Source: Liquidambar formosana (Eukaryota > Streptophyta > Magnoliopsida > Saxifragales > Altingiaceae). Taken from it: a DNA stretch of 64,000 bases. Position 1 is the first letter of the stretch; every line of letters begins with the position of its first letter. The DNA is taken from positions 27,109,278 through 27,173,277 of the forward strand of contig CM077824.1 of the NCBI GenBank assembly GCA_039720395.1. The letters are read 5' to 3'. Both the position numbers and the translations under genes were made by a program. Below are positions 1 to 11,501 of the stretch, piece after piece. The notes below the pieces were generated by a model, which saw only the letters and a program-made list of their open reading frames with translations, was not told where the DNA came from and searched no databases.

Positions 1-79
1 CTCACATAAATGGGTTGGGCTGGGTTTAGGTGATATTTTTATTTCAACCCACCCAATTGCTAGGGCTCCCTCATAGACC

Positions 80-300
80 AAAATATCGCGATATATCAGA
101 TATATCGCCATATCGCCCACCAACGATACGATATTTTATTGCGATATTTGAGAAATTCTAAAAAAAACAAAATATCGAGCGATATTGACGATATATCGCG
201 ATATATAGTTTGCTTCATTTATCGTCTGATTTCTGCAACTTTTCAGTAAAGATATCTTCGATATATCAATGATATATCGAGGATATCGTTCAATATATTG
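80..300. repeat. Left subterminal GATATATCG-type repeats of the hAT element
   Basis: The words ATATCGCGATATATC, GATATATCG and GATATTG recur about a dozen times. The same vocabulary reappears at 18055-18165 on the other side of the transposase. Clustered short subterminal motifs are typical transposase-binding regions of hAT elements; assigning that role here is inference. Confidence 0.5.
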
Positions 301-322
301 ACAGTTTGTGTTTAACTTCCAG

Positions 323-606
323 TTTTGCTGATTTCTAGTGAAATTTTTCACATTATTTACCCTTTACACTGCATTTTATGTGAAATATGTGAAAGATGGG
401 TAGGTCTTTGCTTTTTGCAGCCCTCCTACTAGGCTTTTGTTGCTTTTTACAGGCTTTGCATCCATTTTTGCTGATTGCATGTGAAAATTTTCATATTATT
501 TATCCTTTGCACTGCATTTCACATGAAATAAGTGAAAGATGGGTAGGTCCTTGCTTTTTGTAGCCCCTCCCACTAGGCTTTTGCTGCTTTTTGCAGCCCT
601 TTGCAG
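323..606. repeat. Imperfect tandem duplication, period about 142 bp
   Basis: Two consecutive copies (about 323-463 and 465-606) share a TTTTGCTGATT start, GTGAAAGATGGGTAGGTC in the middle and an ACTAGGCTTTTG stretch near the end, with scattered differences. It lies in the non-coding 5' part of the hAT element. No coding function is seen. Confidence 0.7.
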
Positions 607-1299
607 GGCAAAGATGCCCACTAACCATCCCACCAGCCCTTTCACCAACCATTTGCATGCCTTTTGGAGCCATTTGCGGTGCCCAATCCTCCCACTAGCC
701 CTCCTTTGCAGCCCTTTGTAGCCTTCTTCGCGTGAACAAACATTGGTGTATTGTCCTTCATTGTCCTTTGCAACCCTTTAGCATGCTTTTTTTTTTTTTT
801 TTTTTTGCTGCATTGAGAAACAAGTGGGCTTCATAATTTCCCACTTCCGGAGTTCCGGTCATCACTCATCACTTCACTTCATCAGTCATCCTCATCCTCA
901 ATTCCTCATATAAGTGTATAAGTTTGTATGATTTGTGAACAAAGGAGCAAAAAAAGTGTTGAGAAAAATCAAAAGAAACTGAGAAGAAAGAAGCAAGTAG
1001 CAAGGCAATAGCAAACAGTAGTGCATTTGTGCATTAGACCATTCGTTGAAGACTTAAAGGTCATATAATTTATATTCTGTTAATTTGTACAATTTTAGTT
1101 AATTAGTTATGTGAATATGTGATTATGTCTTATAATGTCAAAATAATTTATTTATTTCAAATTTTCAATTCATTATTTCTATCCAAATTAATTTATTCTT
1201 ATAAAGTTATAATCCCTTAGACAGTTAGACCACCTCACGTACTCACCTTAGTATTAAATATTAATTATGTATATTTGTTTCAAATTTTCAATTAGATAC
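607..1299. other. Non-coding stretch in the hAT 5' region
   Basis: It holds a T homopolymer at about 788-806 and otherwise AT-rich unique-looking DNA. I see no gene in it. It probably belongs to the 5' untranslated or subterminal part of the hAT element. Confidence 0.4.
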
Positions 1300-2690
1300 T
1301 AATGTGTTAAATTATTTCAGTAAGCCAGTAATTCATAATTCATAATTTCTTATTATTTCAATTATATTAAATTTATATATTTCTTTTAATTTTACACAAT
1401 CACATATGCAAATTCATATGTCCAGATATACAAATTAACATGGTAAATAACTAAATACTAATGTTATATAGTTATATATTCTATAAGTGTTAAATTAATT
1501 TGTCATATATCCAATTTAATGTGTTAAATTTATATATTTCTTTTAATTTTACACAATCACATATGCAAATTAATTTGTTATATATTATATATTTCTACAT
1601 TTCTACTTATATATAATGATATTAAATTTATATATTTCTTTTAATTTTACAGAATCAAATATGCAAATTAATTTGTTATATCATCATATTCATATACTTA
1701 TATAGTTATATCATATTATCATTATATATTCTATAAGTGTTAAATTAATTTATCATATGTCCAATTTAATGTGTTAAATTATTTCAGTAAAGCTAGTAAT
1801 TCATAATTCACAATTTCTTATTATCTCAATGAATTAAATTTATATATTTCTTTTAATTTTACACAATCATATATGCAAATCCATATGTCTAGTAAGTAAA
1901 TAACTAAATATTAATTATATATATTTGTTTCAAATTTTCAATTATATACTAATGTGTTAAATTATTTCAGTAAGCTAGTAATTCATAATTCATAATTTCT
2001 TATTATTTCAATTATATTAAATTTGTATATTTCTTTTAATTTTACACAATCACATATATAAATTCATATGTCCAGACGTCTAATAACGTAGTAAATAACT
2101 AAATACTAATGTTATATAGTTATATAGTTATATATTCTACAAGTGTTAAATTAATTTGTCATATATCCAATTTAATGTGTTAAATCATTATAGTAAAGGC
2201 AATAATTCATAAATCATAAATCATAATTTTCTTATTATTTCAATGATATTAAATTTATATATTTCTTTTAATTTTACACAATCACATATGCAAATTAATT
2301 TGTTACATCATTATATATTTCTACATTTCTACTTATATATAATGATATTAAATTTATATATTTCTTTTAATTTTACAGAATCACATATGCAAATTAATTT
2401 GTTATATCATTACAAATTCTACTTATATATTAATTTGTTATATCATCATATTCATATACTTATATAGTTATATCATATTATCATTATATATTCTATAAAT
2501 TTTAAATTAATTTGTCATATGTCCAATTTAATGTGTTAAATTATTTCGATAAAGCTAGTAATTCATAATTCACAATTTCTTATTATCTCAATGAAATTAA
2601 ATTTATATATTTCTTTTAATTTTACACAATCATATATGCAAATTCATATGTCTAGTAAGTAAATAACTAAATACTAATGTTATATACTTA
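1300..2690. repeat. AT-rich array with eight copies of a roughly 55-bp core
   Basis: A core reading TTAAATTTATATATTTC, then TTTTAATTTTACACAATC, then ATATGCAAATT occurs near 1366, 1522, 1622, 1833, 2011, 2249, 2345 and 2595. Flanking words (TAATTCATAATTCATAATTTC, TTATATATAATGATA) are also shared but spaced irregularly, giving a higher-order pattern. Short open frames here are by-products of the composition. Confidence 0.75.
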
Positions 2691-2727
2691 TACATGAGAT
2701 TTGCAGTTGTATACTTTTAGCAAAAAA

Positions 2728-3319
2728 TGGCAGGAACGAAGAGTGTTGATCCTGTATAGGAACATGGGAGTCATATAAAGGGTACAAGTAAGTAGGTATC
2801 CAATGTAGGTATTGTCAGAAGACATGGAAGAGTGGTGGGGCGGCGCGGCTTAAGTACCATTTAATGGGGTCAGATCCAAAAAATAATATAGCACTTTGCA
2901 ATAATGTGCCTCCAAAAGTAAAAGATGAGATGTATCAACTTTTGACAGAGAATGCTACAGTAAAGGCAGCAAAGGCAAGGAGAGATTCAAATGTTAGACA
3001 AATGTTAAGGGTGGTATATTAGAATCCCAATCAGATGATGTTGATGAAGATGATGATGAGGACATTATGATGTACCCAATAAATTTGGATACGGAGGAAA
3101 GAAGGAACTATAAAAAAGCCTACCGTGCCTCAAAGGTTAGTGAATGGGAGGAAGAGCAACAGAGAAAATTCCAATCAGAGGCTGGTTTTGGAAGTTCTGG
3201 TGCTGGTGGCTCAGGTTCTGGTAGAAGTAAAAACAAAGGACCAATGTCTTCACTTAAACGTAGTCAAAGTATTAGGGTGCCAAAAACTCACACCCCCCCT
3301 CTTCCTTCTCTGTATAAAT
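2728..3319 (+). pseudogene. hAT transposase, N-terminal part with BED zinc finger (broken)
   Basis: From the ATG at 2728 the frame reads MAGTKSVDPV and meets a stop where a Trp would be expected. A shifted frame from 2804 gives CRYCQKTWKSGGAARLKYHL followed by NNIALCNNVPP, a plant BED-type finger with Cys pair, His and Cys. After another shift an acidic stretch and TEERRNYKKAYRASK lead to a Gly/Ser-rich linker ending SLYK at the insertion point. The frame then continues as SSQSKQRTIKDAFSKG from 14797. The finger would bind the element's ends in a working transposase. At least one stop and two frame changes make it a pseudogene. Confidence 0.8.
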
Positions 3320-3361
3320 TGTTGGCCTAAATGGTTTTATTTTTGAGGTTTTGATGATAAC

Positions 3362-4834
3362 TGTTGACACCCAATTTTTTACCGCCTGACATTTTGGACC
3401 ACCTTTAAGCCCAATGATGAAGGGCAGCAGTAGATGAACTACCACAAGCGAGCCCGAAGGACCCACGCAAGCACAATGTGGCTTTTTGATAGTTTTTGAT
3501 ACCCTATAATCATATGAGCATGGTTCATGCACGTATGTACATCTTCCATGCACGTATGATCATGCAACTTGGTTTTTTGATACCCCATGATCGTATGAGC
3601 ATAGATCATGCACGTACGATCATGCCCTTTATTTTCAAAATTTTCACCTTTTCCCCCCAAATCGTTTCTTTCCTTGTAAAGCCTCTATGCTGACAGCTGC
3701 TTGATGGCGGCTGAAAAACCCTAATGAACTCCGAAATAAACCCTAATACCTCCCTATATATACCCCACTTTCAACCAAGAGAAGAGATCCAACTTTTGCA
3801 CCCAACCTCCAACCCAAAAGATTTGAAAACTCATAGTTGTGACTACGAGAGGTCCGAAAAGCAAGCTTGGGGAGAAATTGCTGTTGCCTATACCTGACGG
3901 TAACGATTTTCAATCCTTTATTCCATTTCCTTGTGATTTAGTATGATTATTAATTGTATGAAATGTGCATAACATCTTCCGCATCCCTTTCATTTAATGG
4001 TTGGCATTCAAATTCGTTTTAGCATCTATTCATCCTTCGCATATGATATTCAATATTCTAAATATCGTTCAGGCATAAAGGATAGGAAGAATCATGCAAT
4101 CATATCTGTCCATCAATTCCGGCATTCAACTCACATGATTTAGGCCTCTGCATATAAGTATCATTTATTGCGTGTACATCCTCATCAATATTTGCTTTCA
4201 TTCCTTCATCATTTAGATTTAGGTCATTTTTATCACTTCTGAGTCACATTCGAGTCAATTTCCGATATATATCTGAGTCACAGATTCATTCGAGCAGAGC
4301 ATGGTAAGTGTTAGGCTGATTTATTGAGCATGTATGTACGTACGTATGATGTGCACGTACGTGCCTTCCATATGCACGTACGTGCATGACCCCTATTTTT
4401 GCAGTTTAATCTTTCTCTCGTTTTTGCAGGCAGTGTAAGCATTCCTCGTAGCCCTTTGAATACTTTGCCATTGTATATACCTGTTCATATATCTTGTTTA
4501 ATTCCTTTTTCTTTCCCATCACTGCGTGCCATGTTTGAGTTCAATTGCATAAGTGTTTGGTTAATGGTTGAGCCTAATTAAGTCCTTTTTAATTAAAGCC
4601 AATAAGTACATGTGGGGGTCGGCCTCGGCCGGGCGTTATTGGGTGCCTAACACCTTCCCAACGACGTACCCTAACTCCGAACCCAAACAATCTCTGGTTA
4701 TGGTAAGTTAGACCTTTCTTAAGCGTCAATTGGTTCCTGAAGCCAAATCGGGTGGCAACTCCCTCTACGCCCTAATCATCCGTAGTTAGTGGCGTACTCC
4801 CGAGCCCCGTGTGGTCTAGGACATGGCGCTCACA
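3362..4834 (+). mobile_element. Solo LTR, probably Ty3/gypsy, nested in the copia 5' LTR
   Basis: A 1,473-bp block starts TGTTGACACCC and ends GCGCTCACA (TG...CA). It is flanked by ATAAC (3357-3361) and ATAAA (4835-4839); the uninterrupted 3' LTR has GATGATAACAATACAT at this point, so the empty site is known. It has a CTATATATACCCC TATA-like box near 3751 and no internal domains, as expected for LTR-LTR recombination. It also contains repeated CATGCACGTATGATCATG-like words (3500-3625) and CACGTACGTAC words (4330-4385). The gypsy assignment rests only on the look of the ends. Confidence 0.8.
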
Positions 4835-5189
4835 ATAAAAATACATAATAAGATGTTTAAGGACTAATGAGCATTTAAATGATGAATCTAGACAGGTATC
4901 AAAGCCGCAAATGTGTCAAGAATGAAGGATCAAATTGCACAAGCAAACAAAACAATAGATCATTTGAAAACAGCGCTAATGGATCCATCAAATATTCAAG
5001 AACAAGTTGAGCTTTGTCGCAAGTCAATTTGTGAGGAATTCTAGGAAAATATTGTAAGATTAATTTCAATCTTTGCTCACAAGATTAAAGGGCTTAGAAC
5101 AATGCTAATTTAATGATCTTAAAGGCCTAAAAATTACTTACCTTTAAAATAGACTTAGTGCATAATTTTGTCTGAAAACAGGGATTTTT

Positions 5190-5476
5190 AGACGGCTAAA
5201 ACAATGTTTCAGCCGGCTGAAAATGCTATTTTAGCAGGCTGAAATTTTTTAGTAGGCTGAAAAAGCATCCTTTTAAAATTTCAATTCTCTGGAATTTTCA
5301 AACGGCTCTTTAAGCCAGCTGAAATTCATTTGAGCCGGCTGAAATTAAGGTTTGAGACCGCTGAAAGACCTGGTCTTGGTTCCATTTTGACACCTTCTCT
5401 GGAATATTCAGCAGCCTTCTTCAGACGGCTGAAAGGGATATTTCAGACGGTTGAAAGATGTTTCAGCCGGCTGAAA
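5190..5476. promoter_or_regulatory. Array of near-palindromic TTTCAGNCGGCTGAAA motifs in the 5' LTR
   Basis: About ten copies or near-copies of a 16-mer with dyad symmetry. Perfect TTTCAGCCGGCTGAAA occurs at 5207-5222 and 5461-5476; variants include AGACGGCTGAAA, AGCAGGCTGAAA and AGCCAGCTGAAA. The array ends about 120 bp upstream of the LTR TATA box. An enhancer or binding-site role is inferred from position; the symmetry and repetition are seen directly. Confidence 0.7.
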
Positions 5477-5593
5477 CCCTCGTGCAGAAGTCTAACGGCT
5501 AGTTTTCTAACGGACTTTTGAAGCATTAAATGCCCACCAAATTTCTTTTCCCGGCATTTATTGTTCCAGAAAGGCTATTTTGGACCCCTTGAG

Positions 5594-5601
5594 TATAAAT
5601 A
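5594..5601 (+). promoter_or_regulatory. TATA box of the copia 5' LTR
   Basis: GAGTATAAATACAAGG occurs after the motif array, with the same sequence at 14265-14272 in the 3' LTR. It would place transcription start roughly 30 bp downstream, near 5625-5635. Confidence 0.65.
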
Positions 5602-6124
5602 CAAGGCTTGAGCTCATTTATGAGCATTCATTGAGCTACAAACAAGAAAATCAATTACAAGCCCTAATTCCTCTTGTGAGCATTCATTAAAATCAACCAA
5701 TAGCTGAGTGTGCTTTCAATTCTTGTATAATTACTCTTTGAGAGAGCTTTCTTTGAGCACAAAATCATCTCCAAATACTTTGTATCAAAAGGGTTGTGTA
5801 TACCCTCACTTTTAAGCACTTGAGAAGAGTGCATTTGGCTAAGTGTTGGTGAAGAACACTTAAGTTGTAAAGGTTTGCTGCTCCACCTTGAAGGAGAGTG
5901 ATAGTGGATTGGTGAATCCTCAAGCGAGCTCTTGAGGAGAGGACGTAGGCGGGAGGCCGAACTTCGTTAATATCGTTTGCATTCTCTTCCCTTTAATCAC
6001 TTTATTATTGCATTGTCTTACATTTAATTTTGCTTGCAATAATTTGATTTTAGATTGCTATTATTTTTTAATTTGACATATAACCCTATTCACCCCCTCT
6101 AGGGTTATTCACTTGGGACAACAA

Positions 6125-6138
6125 TTGGTATCAAAACC
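6125..6138 (+). other. Primer-binding site of the copia element
   Basis: TTGGTATCAAAACC starts two bases after the LTR end. It resembles the initiator-tRNA-Met-complementary TGGTATCAGAGC used by most plant copia elements, with two changes. Confidence 0.75.
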
Positions 6139-6179
6139 CAACCTCTAGCATTTGACATATTTGTCTTGCGAGAAACGAT

Positions 6180-7912
6180 ATGGCCAACTATAGTGGTAAC
6201 GGATTCACCGAAGGACAATCGTCCAATAGACCACCACTTTTCAATGGAGATGCATCTCTATACAATTTCTGGAAAATCAGAATGCAAATCTTTATTCAAT
6301 CCACTAGCTATGAGCTGTGGAACATCACTTCTAAGGGTCCTTTGATCCCTACTAAAGTGATAGATGGAGTTACACTTCCTAAAGTACCACAAGAATACAC
6401 CACAGCTAATCACAAGTCCCTTGAACTTAATTCTAAAGCCATTGGGTTGTTATATTGTGCTCTAACTAATGATGAGTTTAGCAAAATCTCTAGGTGCACT
6501 AGTGCCAAAGAGATATGGGACACATTGGAGGTTACCTATGAAGGAACATCTCAAGTAAAAGAAGCAAAAATTAACATGCTTGTTTGTGAATATGAAATGT
6601 TCAAAATGAAAAAGATGAATCTATTAGAGATATGTTTGCTAGATTTAATGCTATTATTAATCCTTTAAGTTCTCTTGGAAAGACTTACATTAACTTCGAA
6701 TTAGTGAGAAAAATTCTTAGGAGCTTGCCTAAGCAATGGGATGTCCTCACTACTACTCTACTTCAATCAAAGGAGCTATCATCAATGACCTTGAGTGATC
6801 TTGATGGCAACCTAGTCACACAAGAACTCGCATTCAAAGCTCGTGAAATTGATGAAGGAAAGACTTCTATGAGCATGGCTCTCAAAGCCTCATAAGATGA
6901 AGAAGAACCACCAAGTGAAGAGTATGAAAATGAGGAAGATGAAGACATTGCTTTCATATCTCACAAGCTCAAAAAGTTCTTTTCTAGAAGAAATCAAGGA
7001 AGGAGATTCAACAAGGGTGACTCCTCCAAAAGGATTCCAAATAGAGGAGAGACCTCAAATAGAGAACCACAAGTGTGTTTTGAATGCAAGAAGCCCGGGC
7101 ATATCAAGATAAATTATCCTCAACTCAACAACAACTACAACAAGACAAGTCATAACAACAACAACTTCAAGGACAATAGAAAATTCAAGAAGAAGGCTTT
7201 CACCGTCACTTGGGATGATGAAGAAAATAGTGATGAAGAAGATGAAGAGGCTTCTTACGATCAAGAGGTTGCAAACTTTTGTCTCATGGCAAAAGAAGAT
7301 GAGGTAATCGAACCTAACTCTATTGATTATCCTATAGAAGAACCTCCTACTTATGAAGAAATACAATATGCTTTTGAAGATACTTTTCTTGAATTAAAAA
7401 GATTTTTTCATAAAAACAATGATTTGAAAAAGAATATCTCATCTCTTCAAGAAGAACTAAATGCTTTGAAAAATGAAAACTTAGAGTTGAAAAGTAAGAT
7501 AAACTCACCTCCAACCATCTCTCAATCTAGTCTTGAAAGTGAAAATATTTCATTAAAAGAAAATATTGAAGACTTAACTAATACCTTAGCCAAGTTTACC
7601 AATGGAAGGGATAACTTGGTAAGATATTAACTAGTCAAAGATGGTGCTTTGACAAGGTCAGTATTGGATATCAAGACCATGTTAAACAAAAATCCTATAT
7701 TAATTTCTTTCCTAAGCCTACGGTCTCTGGCACACCTAAAGTCTCATGTACTTATTGTAAGAAGAAAGGACATAACATCTACACATGCAACATAAGAAAA
7801 AGACCTAAAAGTTTCACTAATAAGGCGTGGGTGGTTAAGGGAACCACACCTCCTATGGCTAACCCCTATGGACCCAAGAAAGTATGGGTACCAAAGAGAG
7901 TTACTTGAACTT
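6180..7912 (+). pseudogene. copia gag (broken), two CCHC zinc knuckles
   Basis: The start MANYSGNGFTEGQSSNRPPLFNG is the usual copia gag beginning. UBN2-like helices follow (EIWDTLEVTYEGTSQVKEAKI). The frame shifts near 6620 and continues as MFARFNAIINPLSSLG, with an in-frame TAA at 6893. The first knuckle CFECKKPGHIKINY (7076-7117) has lost its last Cys to Tyr. The second, CTYCKKKGHNIYTC (7750-7791), is complete. An acidic, coiled-coil-like region with SLQEELNALKNENLELKSK lies between them, ending in a stop at 7628. KKVWVPK near 7880 leads into pol. Nucleocapsid role by family. Confidence 0.85.
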
Positions 7913-7921
7913 GTGTAGGTA

Positions 7922-10900
7922 TGCTTGAAGTCATCAAGTAATGAGAAATGGTTTCTTGATAGTGGTTGCTCAAGGCACATGACGGGTGATAGATCAAAGT
8001 TCGTCTCTTTGAAGCCCAAGGACGGCGGCTACGTGACATTTGGAGACAATGCCAAGGGTAAGATAATTGGCATTGGAAAGGGTGGTAAGAATTCTTCACT
8101 TTGTATTGAAAATGTTTTATTAGTTGATGGTTTAAAGTATAATCTCCTTAGCATTAGTCAATTATGTGATAAAGGTTATAGAGTTACTTTTAAATCCAAT
8201 AAATGCATAATTGAGGATGATGATAAGACCCTATTTATTGCATATAGGATCGGTAACATCTATGCTATAGAGTTTGAAAAAATCGCATTACAAAATGTAC
8301 ATTGCTTCTCCGCTTTAAATGAAAATCATTGGTTATAGCATAGAAGACTTAGGACATGCTAGCATGGATTTGATTTCAAAACTTTCTAGACATGAACTTG
8401 TAAGAGGTTTACTAAAAGCAAAGTTTTCAAAAGATGGAGTTTGTAGTGCATGCCAATTTGGAAAACAAACTAAGTCTTTTTTTAAAACCAAATCTCATAT
8501 TTCAACTACTAGACCTTTGCAACTTATTCATATGGACTTATTTGGACCTACTGCTATTGCAAGTCTTGGAGGGAAGCATTATGCATTTGTGATTGTTGAT
8601 GACTACTCTAGATATACATGGGTGTTCTTCCTTGCACATAAAGATGAGACTCATGCTACATTTATTGCATATTGTAGGAAAGTCCAAAATGAGAAAGGCT
8701 ATACCATTACACATGTTAGGAGTGATAGGGGGAGCGAATTTGTCAATAAGGATATTGAACAATATTGTAACGAAAATGGTTTTGGTCATAATTTCTCCGC
8801 TTCTAGAACTCCTCAACAAAATGGTGCGGTTGAAAGGAAAAATAGAACACTTAAGAAATGTCTAGAACCATGCTTAATGAACATTCTTTACCTTTATACT
8901 TTTGGGTCGAGGCCGTTAACACCGCATACTATGTTATGAACCGAGTGCTATTAAGATCTAAACTTGGTAAAACTCCCTATGAATTATGGAATGATAAGAA
9001 GCCTAACATGGGTTACTTTAAAGTTTTTGGTTGTAAATGCTTTATATTAAATGATAGAAATAAACTTTTCAAATTTGATTCTAAATCCGATGAAGGTGTG
9101 TTCCTTGGTTATTCTATGAAAAGCAAAGTATATAGGGTGTTTAATAAGAGAACTTTAACTGTTCAAGAATCAATGCATGTTGTATTTGATGAAATTAACC
9201 CTCTTGCTCCCAAGAGAAATGTGGATGATGATGATGATGTAGGTACAAGCTTGCAAGAACAAGTTGAGAATTTGAATCTTAATGACAAGCAAGATCCACA
9301 AGACAAAGGCAAAGAAAAGGAAGAAGATGAAGTCATTGAAATCAAGAAACCGGAAGAAGAAGTAGAAATTGAAGACACTCCACTTCATCCGGATGTCACC
9401 AAGACTTGGAAATTTGTGAGGAATCATCCTAAGGATCAAATCCTAGGTGAACCCTCACGTGGGGTAAGAATTCGTTCTTCCATGAGAAATATATGTGATC
9501 ACCTTGCATTTTTATCTCAAATTGAACCTAAGAACATCAATGAGGCCGAAAGTGATGAATCTTGGATACTAGTGATGCAAGAAAAGCTTAACCAATTTGA
9601 AAGGAACAAGGTTTGGACCTTGGTTCTTAGACCACATGACCTATGGTGTAATAGGCACCAAGTGGGTATATAGAAACAAGAAAGATGAATCGGGTACCAT
9701 TGTAAGAAACAAGGCACGACTAGTTGTCCAAGGTTTCAATCAACAAGAAGGCATTGATTATGATGAGACATATGCACCGGTTCCTAGACTTGAAGCCATT
9801 AGAATGTTACTTTGCATTTGCATGTCATAATGATTTCAAATTATTTCAAATGGATGTCAAGAGTGCTTTTCTAAATGGTTTTATTGAGGAGGAAGTTTAT
9901 GTTGAACAACCTCCCGATTTTGAAAGTCATGAATTTCCAAACCACGTATTCAAATTATCAAAAGCTTTATATGGTTTGAAATAAACTCCTCGAGCTTGGT
10001 ATGAAAGAATTAGTGGTTTTTTAATCAAAAATGGCTTTAAACGAGGAAAACTTGACACCACACTTTTCATTAAAACCATTGATAAGGACATGCTCATTAT
10101 TCAAATATATGTTGATGATATTATCTTTGGTTCTACTAATGTAAGTTTGTGTGAGGATTTTGCTAAAGTCATACAAGAAGAATTTGAAATGAGCATGATG
10201 GGCGAACTCAATATCTTCCTTGGATTACAAATCAAGCAAACAAATGAAGGAACCTTCTTAAATCAATCCAAATATGTCAAAGATTTAATTAAGAAGTATG
10301 GATTGGAAGATGGAAGGAATTTCGCCACTCCAATGAGCACCTCTATCAAACTTGAGAAGGATCAGAAAGGTAAATGCGTGGATCAAAAGAAATACCGAGG
10401 TATGATTGGTAGTTTACTTTATCTCACTGCTAGTAGACCGGATATCATGTATAGCGTATGTTTGTGTACTAGATATCAATCATGTCCTAAAGAATCTCAC
10501 ATGCTTGCCATTAAACGCATATTTAAATATCTTAGTGGCACTATTAATCTTGGCATATGGTATCCTAATTCACATCATTTGACATGTTTAGTTATTCCGA
10601 TGCGGACTTTGCCGGATGCAAAGATGGTTGCAAAAGCACAAGTGGAACTTGTCACTTTCTTGGACATTCCCTAGTTTCTTGGTTTAGCAAGAAACAAACT
10701 TCAGTTACTCTTTCCACAGCCGAGGCTGAATACTTGGCAGCCGGAAGTTGTTGTGCACAAGTGGTGTATATGAAACAACAACTTGAGGACTTTGGATTGC
10801 ATTATAATCATATTCCCATAAAATGTGATAATACAAGTGCAATTAATCTAACTAAGAACCCCATTCAACACTCACGCACCAAACATATTGAAATTAGACA

Positions 10901-11045
10901 TCATTTTATAAGAGATCATGTTCAAAGAGGAGATGTTGAAATTGAATTTGTTGGTACCGAACATTAATTGGCGAACATTTTCACAAAACTACTTCAAGAG
11001 GATAGGTTCAATTTTATAAAACGTGAACTTGGCATATGTTTAAGT
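7922..11045 (+). pseudogene. copia pol: protease, integrase, reverse transcriptase, RNase H (broken)
   Basis: The protease motif WFLDSGCSRHMTG lies at 7949-7987. A Trp-to-stop change and frameshift near 8336 precede HASMDLISKL (GAG pre-integrase). The integrase core shows HMDLFGP, SDRGSEF and PQQNGAVERKNRTL (8530-8850); its C-terminal part continues in another frame from 8858 with FKVFGCKCF and VFLGYS. Reverse transcriptase begins at [14 protein letters not shown] (9650) and has FQMDVKSAFLNG, a Gln-to-stop at 9982 in ALYGLK-TPRAWY, and the active-site YVDD at 10108-10119. RNase H follows in a shifted frame (YSDADFAG, LSTAEAEY, RTKHIEIRHHF). At least five lesions prevent a full polyprotein. 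Confidence 0.92.
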
Positions 11046-11115
11046 GATGAAATATGAGAACATGTTCATTATGATAATTTTCCTTGCTTTAAATGATTTT
11101 TTAACTCTCTATCTG

Positions 11116-11435
11116 ATATTTTCAAATGGCTGAAAGAACCTTTAGCCGGCTGAAAATCATGTATCTGAACATCCTTTTTTAGGTTTTCTAACTTTTTCAG
11201 ACGGCTTGTTCAGCCGGCTTAAAAATGGAGAAGACGACCGAAAGAGGACTTTTAGACAGTTGACTGAAAAATTCAACCAGATGAAAGATGGTATTTTGGT
11301 TATCCCATTTTAGGGTTGTCTGGATTTATCAGACGGCTATTTCAGCCGACTGAAAAGAAATCCAAGCCGATCGAAAGTGGGATTTCAGACGGCTGATGGA
11401 CTCTTTAGCCGGCTGAAAATATCGGGATATATAAA
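11116..11435 (+). promoter_or_regulatory. Internal CGGCTGAAA motif array followed by a TATA-like box, before the third ORF
   Basis: Between pol and the third reading frame lie about ten copies or relics of the same near-palindromic motif found in the LTRs (for example near 11143, 11200, 11355 and 11405). The last copy is followed at once by TATATAAA (11428-11435), then sequence resembling the LTR leader (CAAGCCCTAG). The downstream frame opens about 70 bp later. This looks like an LTR-type promoter module inside the element; that role is inference. Confidence 0.5.
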
Positions 11436-11501
11436 CTATTCAAGCCCTAGACTGTTCATTTTTCAAAAACCCTTTTCAGCAGCCTTTCCTCTTCTCTCTC
11501 T

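Larger units (their letters stand above)
3320..6123 (+). repeat. 5' LTR of the SIRE-like copia element, interrupted
   Basis: 3320-3361 and 4835-6123 together match the 3' LTR (13484-14795) nearly base for base, with scattered substitutions. The gap is a separate solo LTR (3362-4834). It ends CTTGGGACAACA immediately before the primer-binding site. It contains the TTTCAGACGGCTGAAA-type motif array (about 5190-5476) and a TATA box. Confidence 0.93.

Noticed and set aside
3272..3693. Short frames across the hAT/copia/solo-LTR junctions
   Set aside because: They cross insertion borders or read LTR sequence; not genes.
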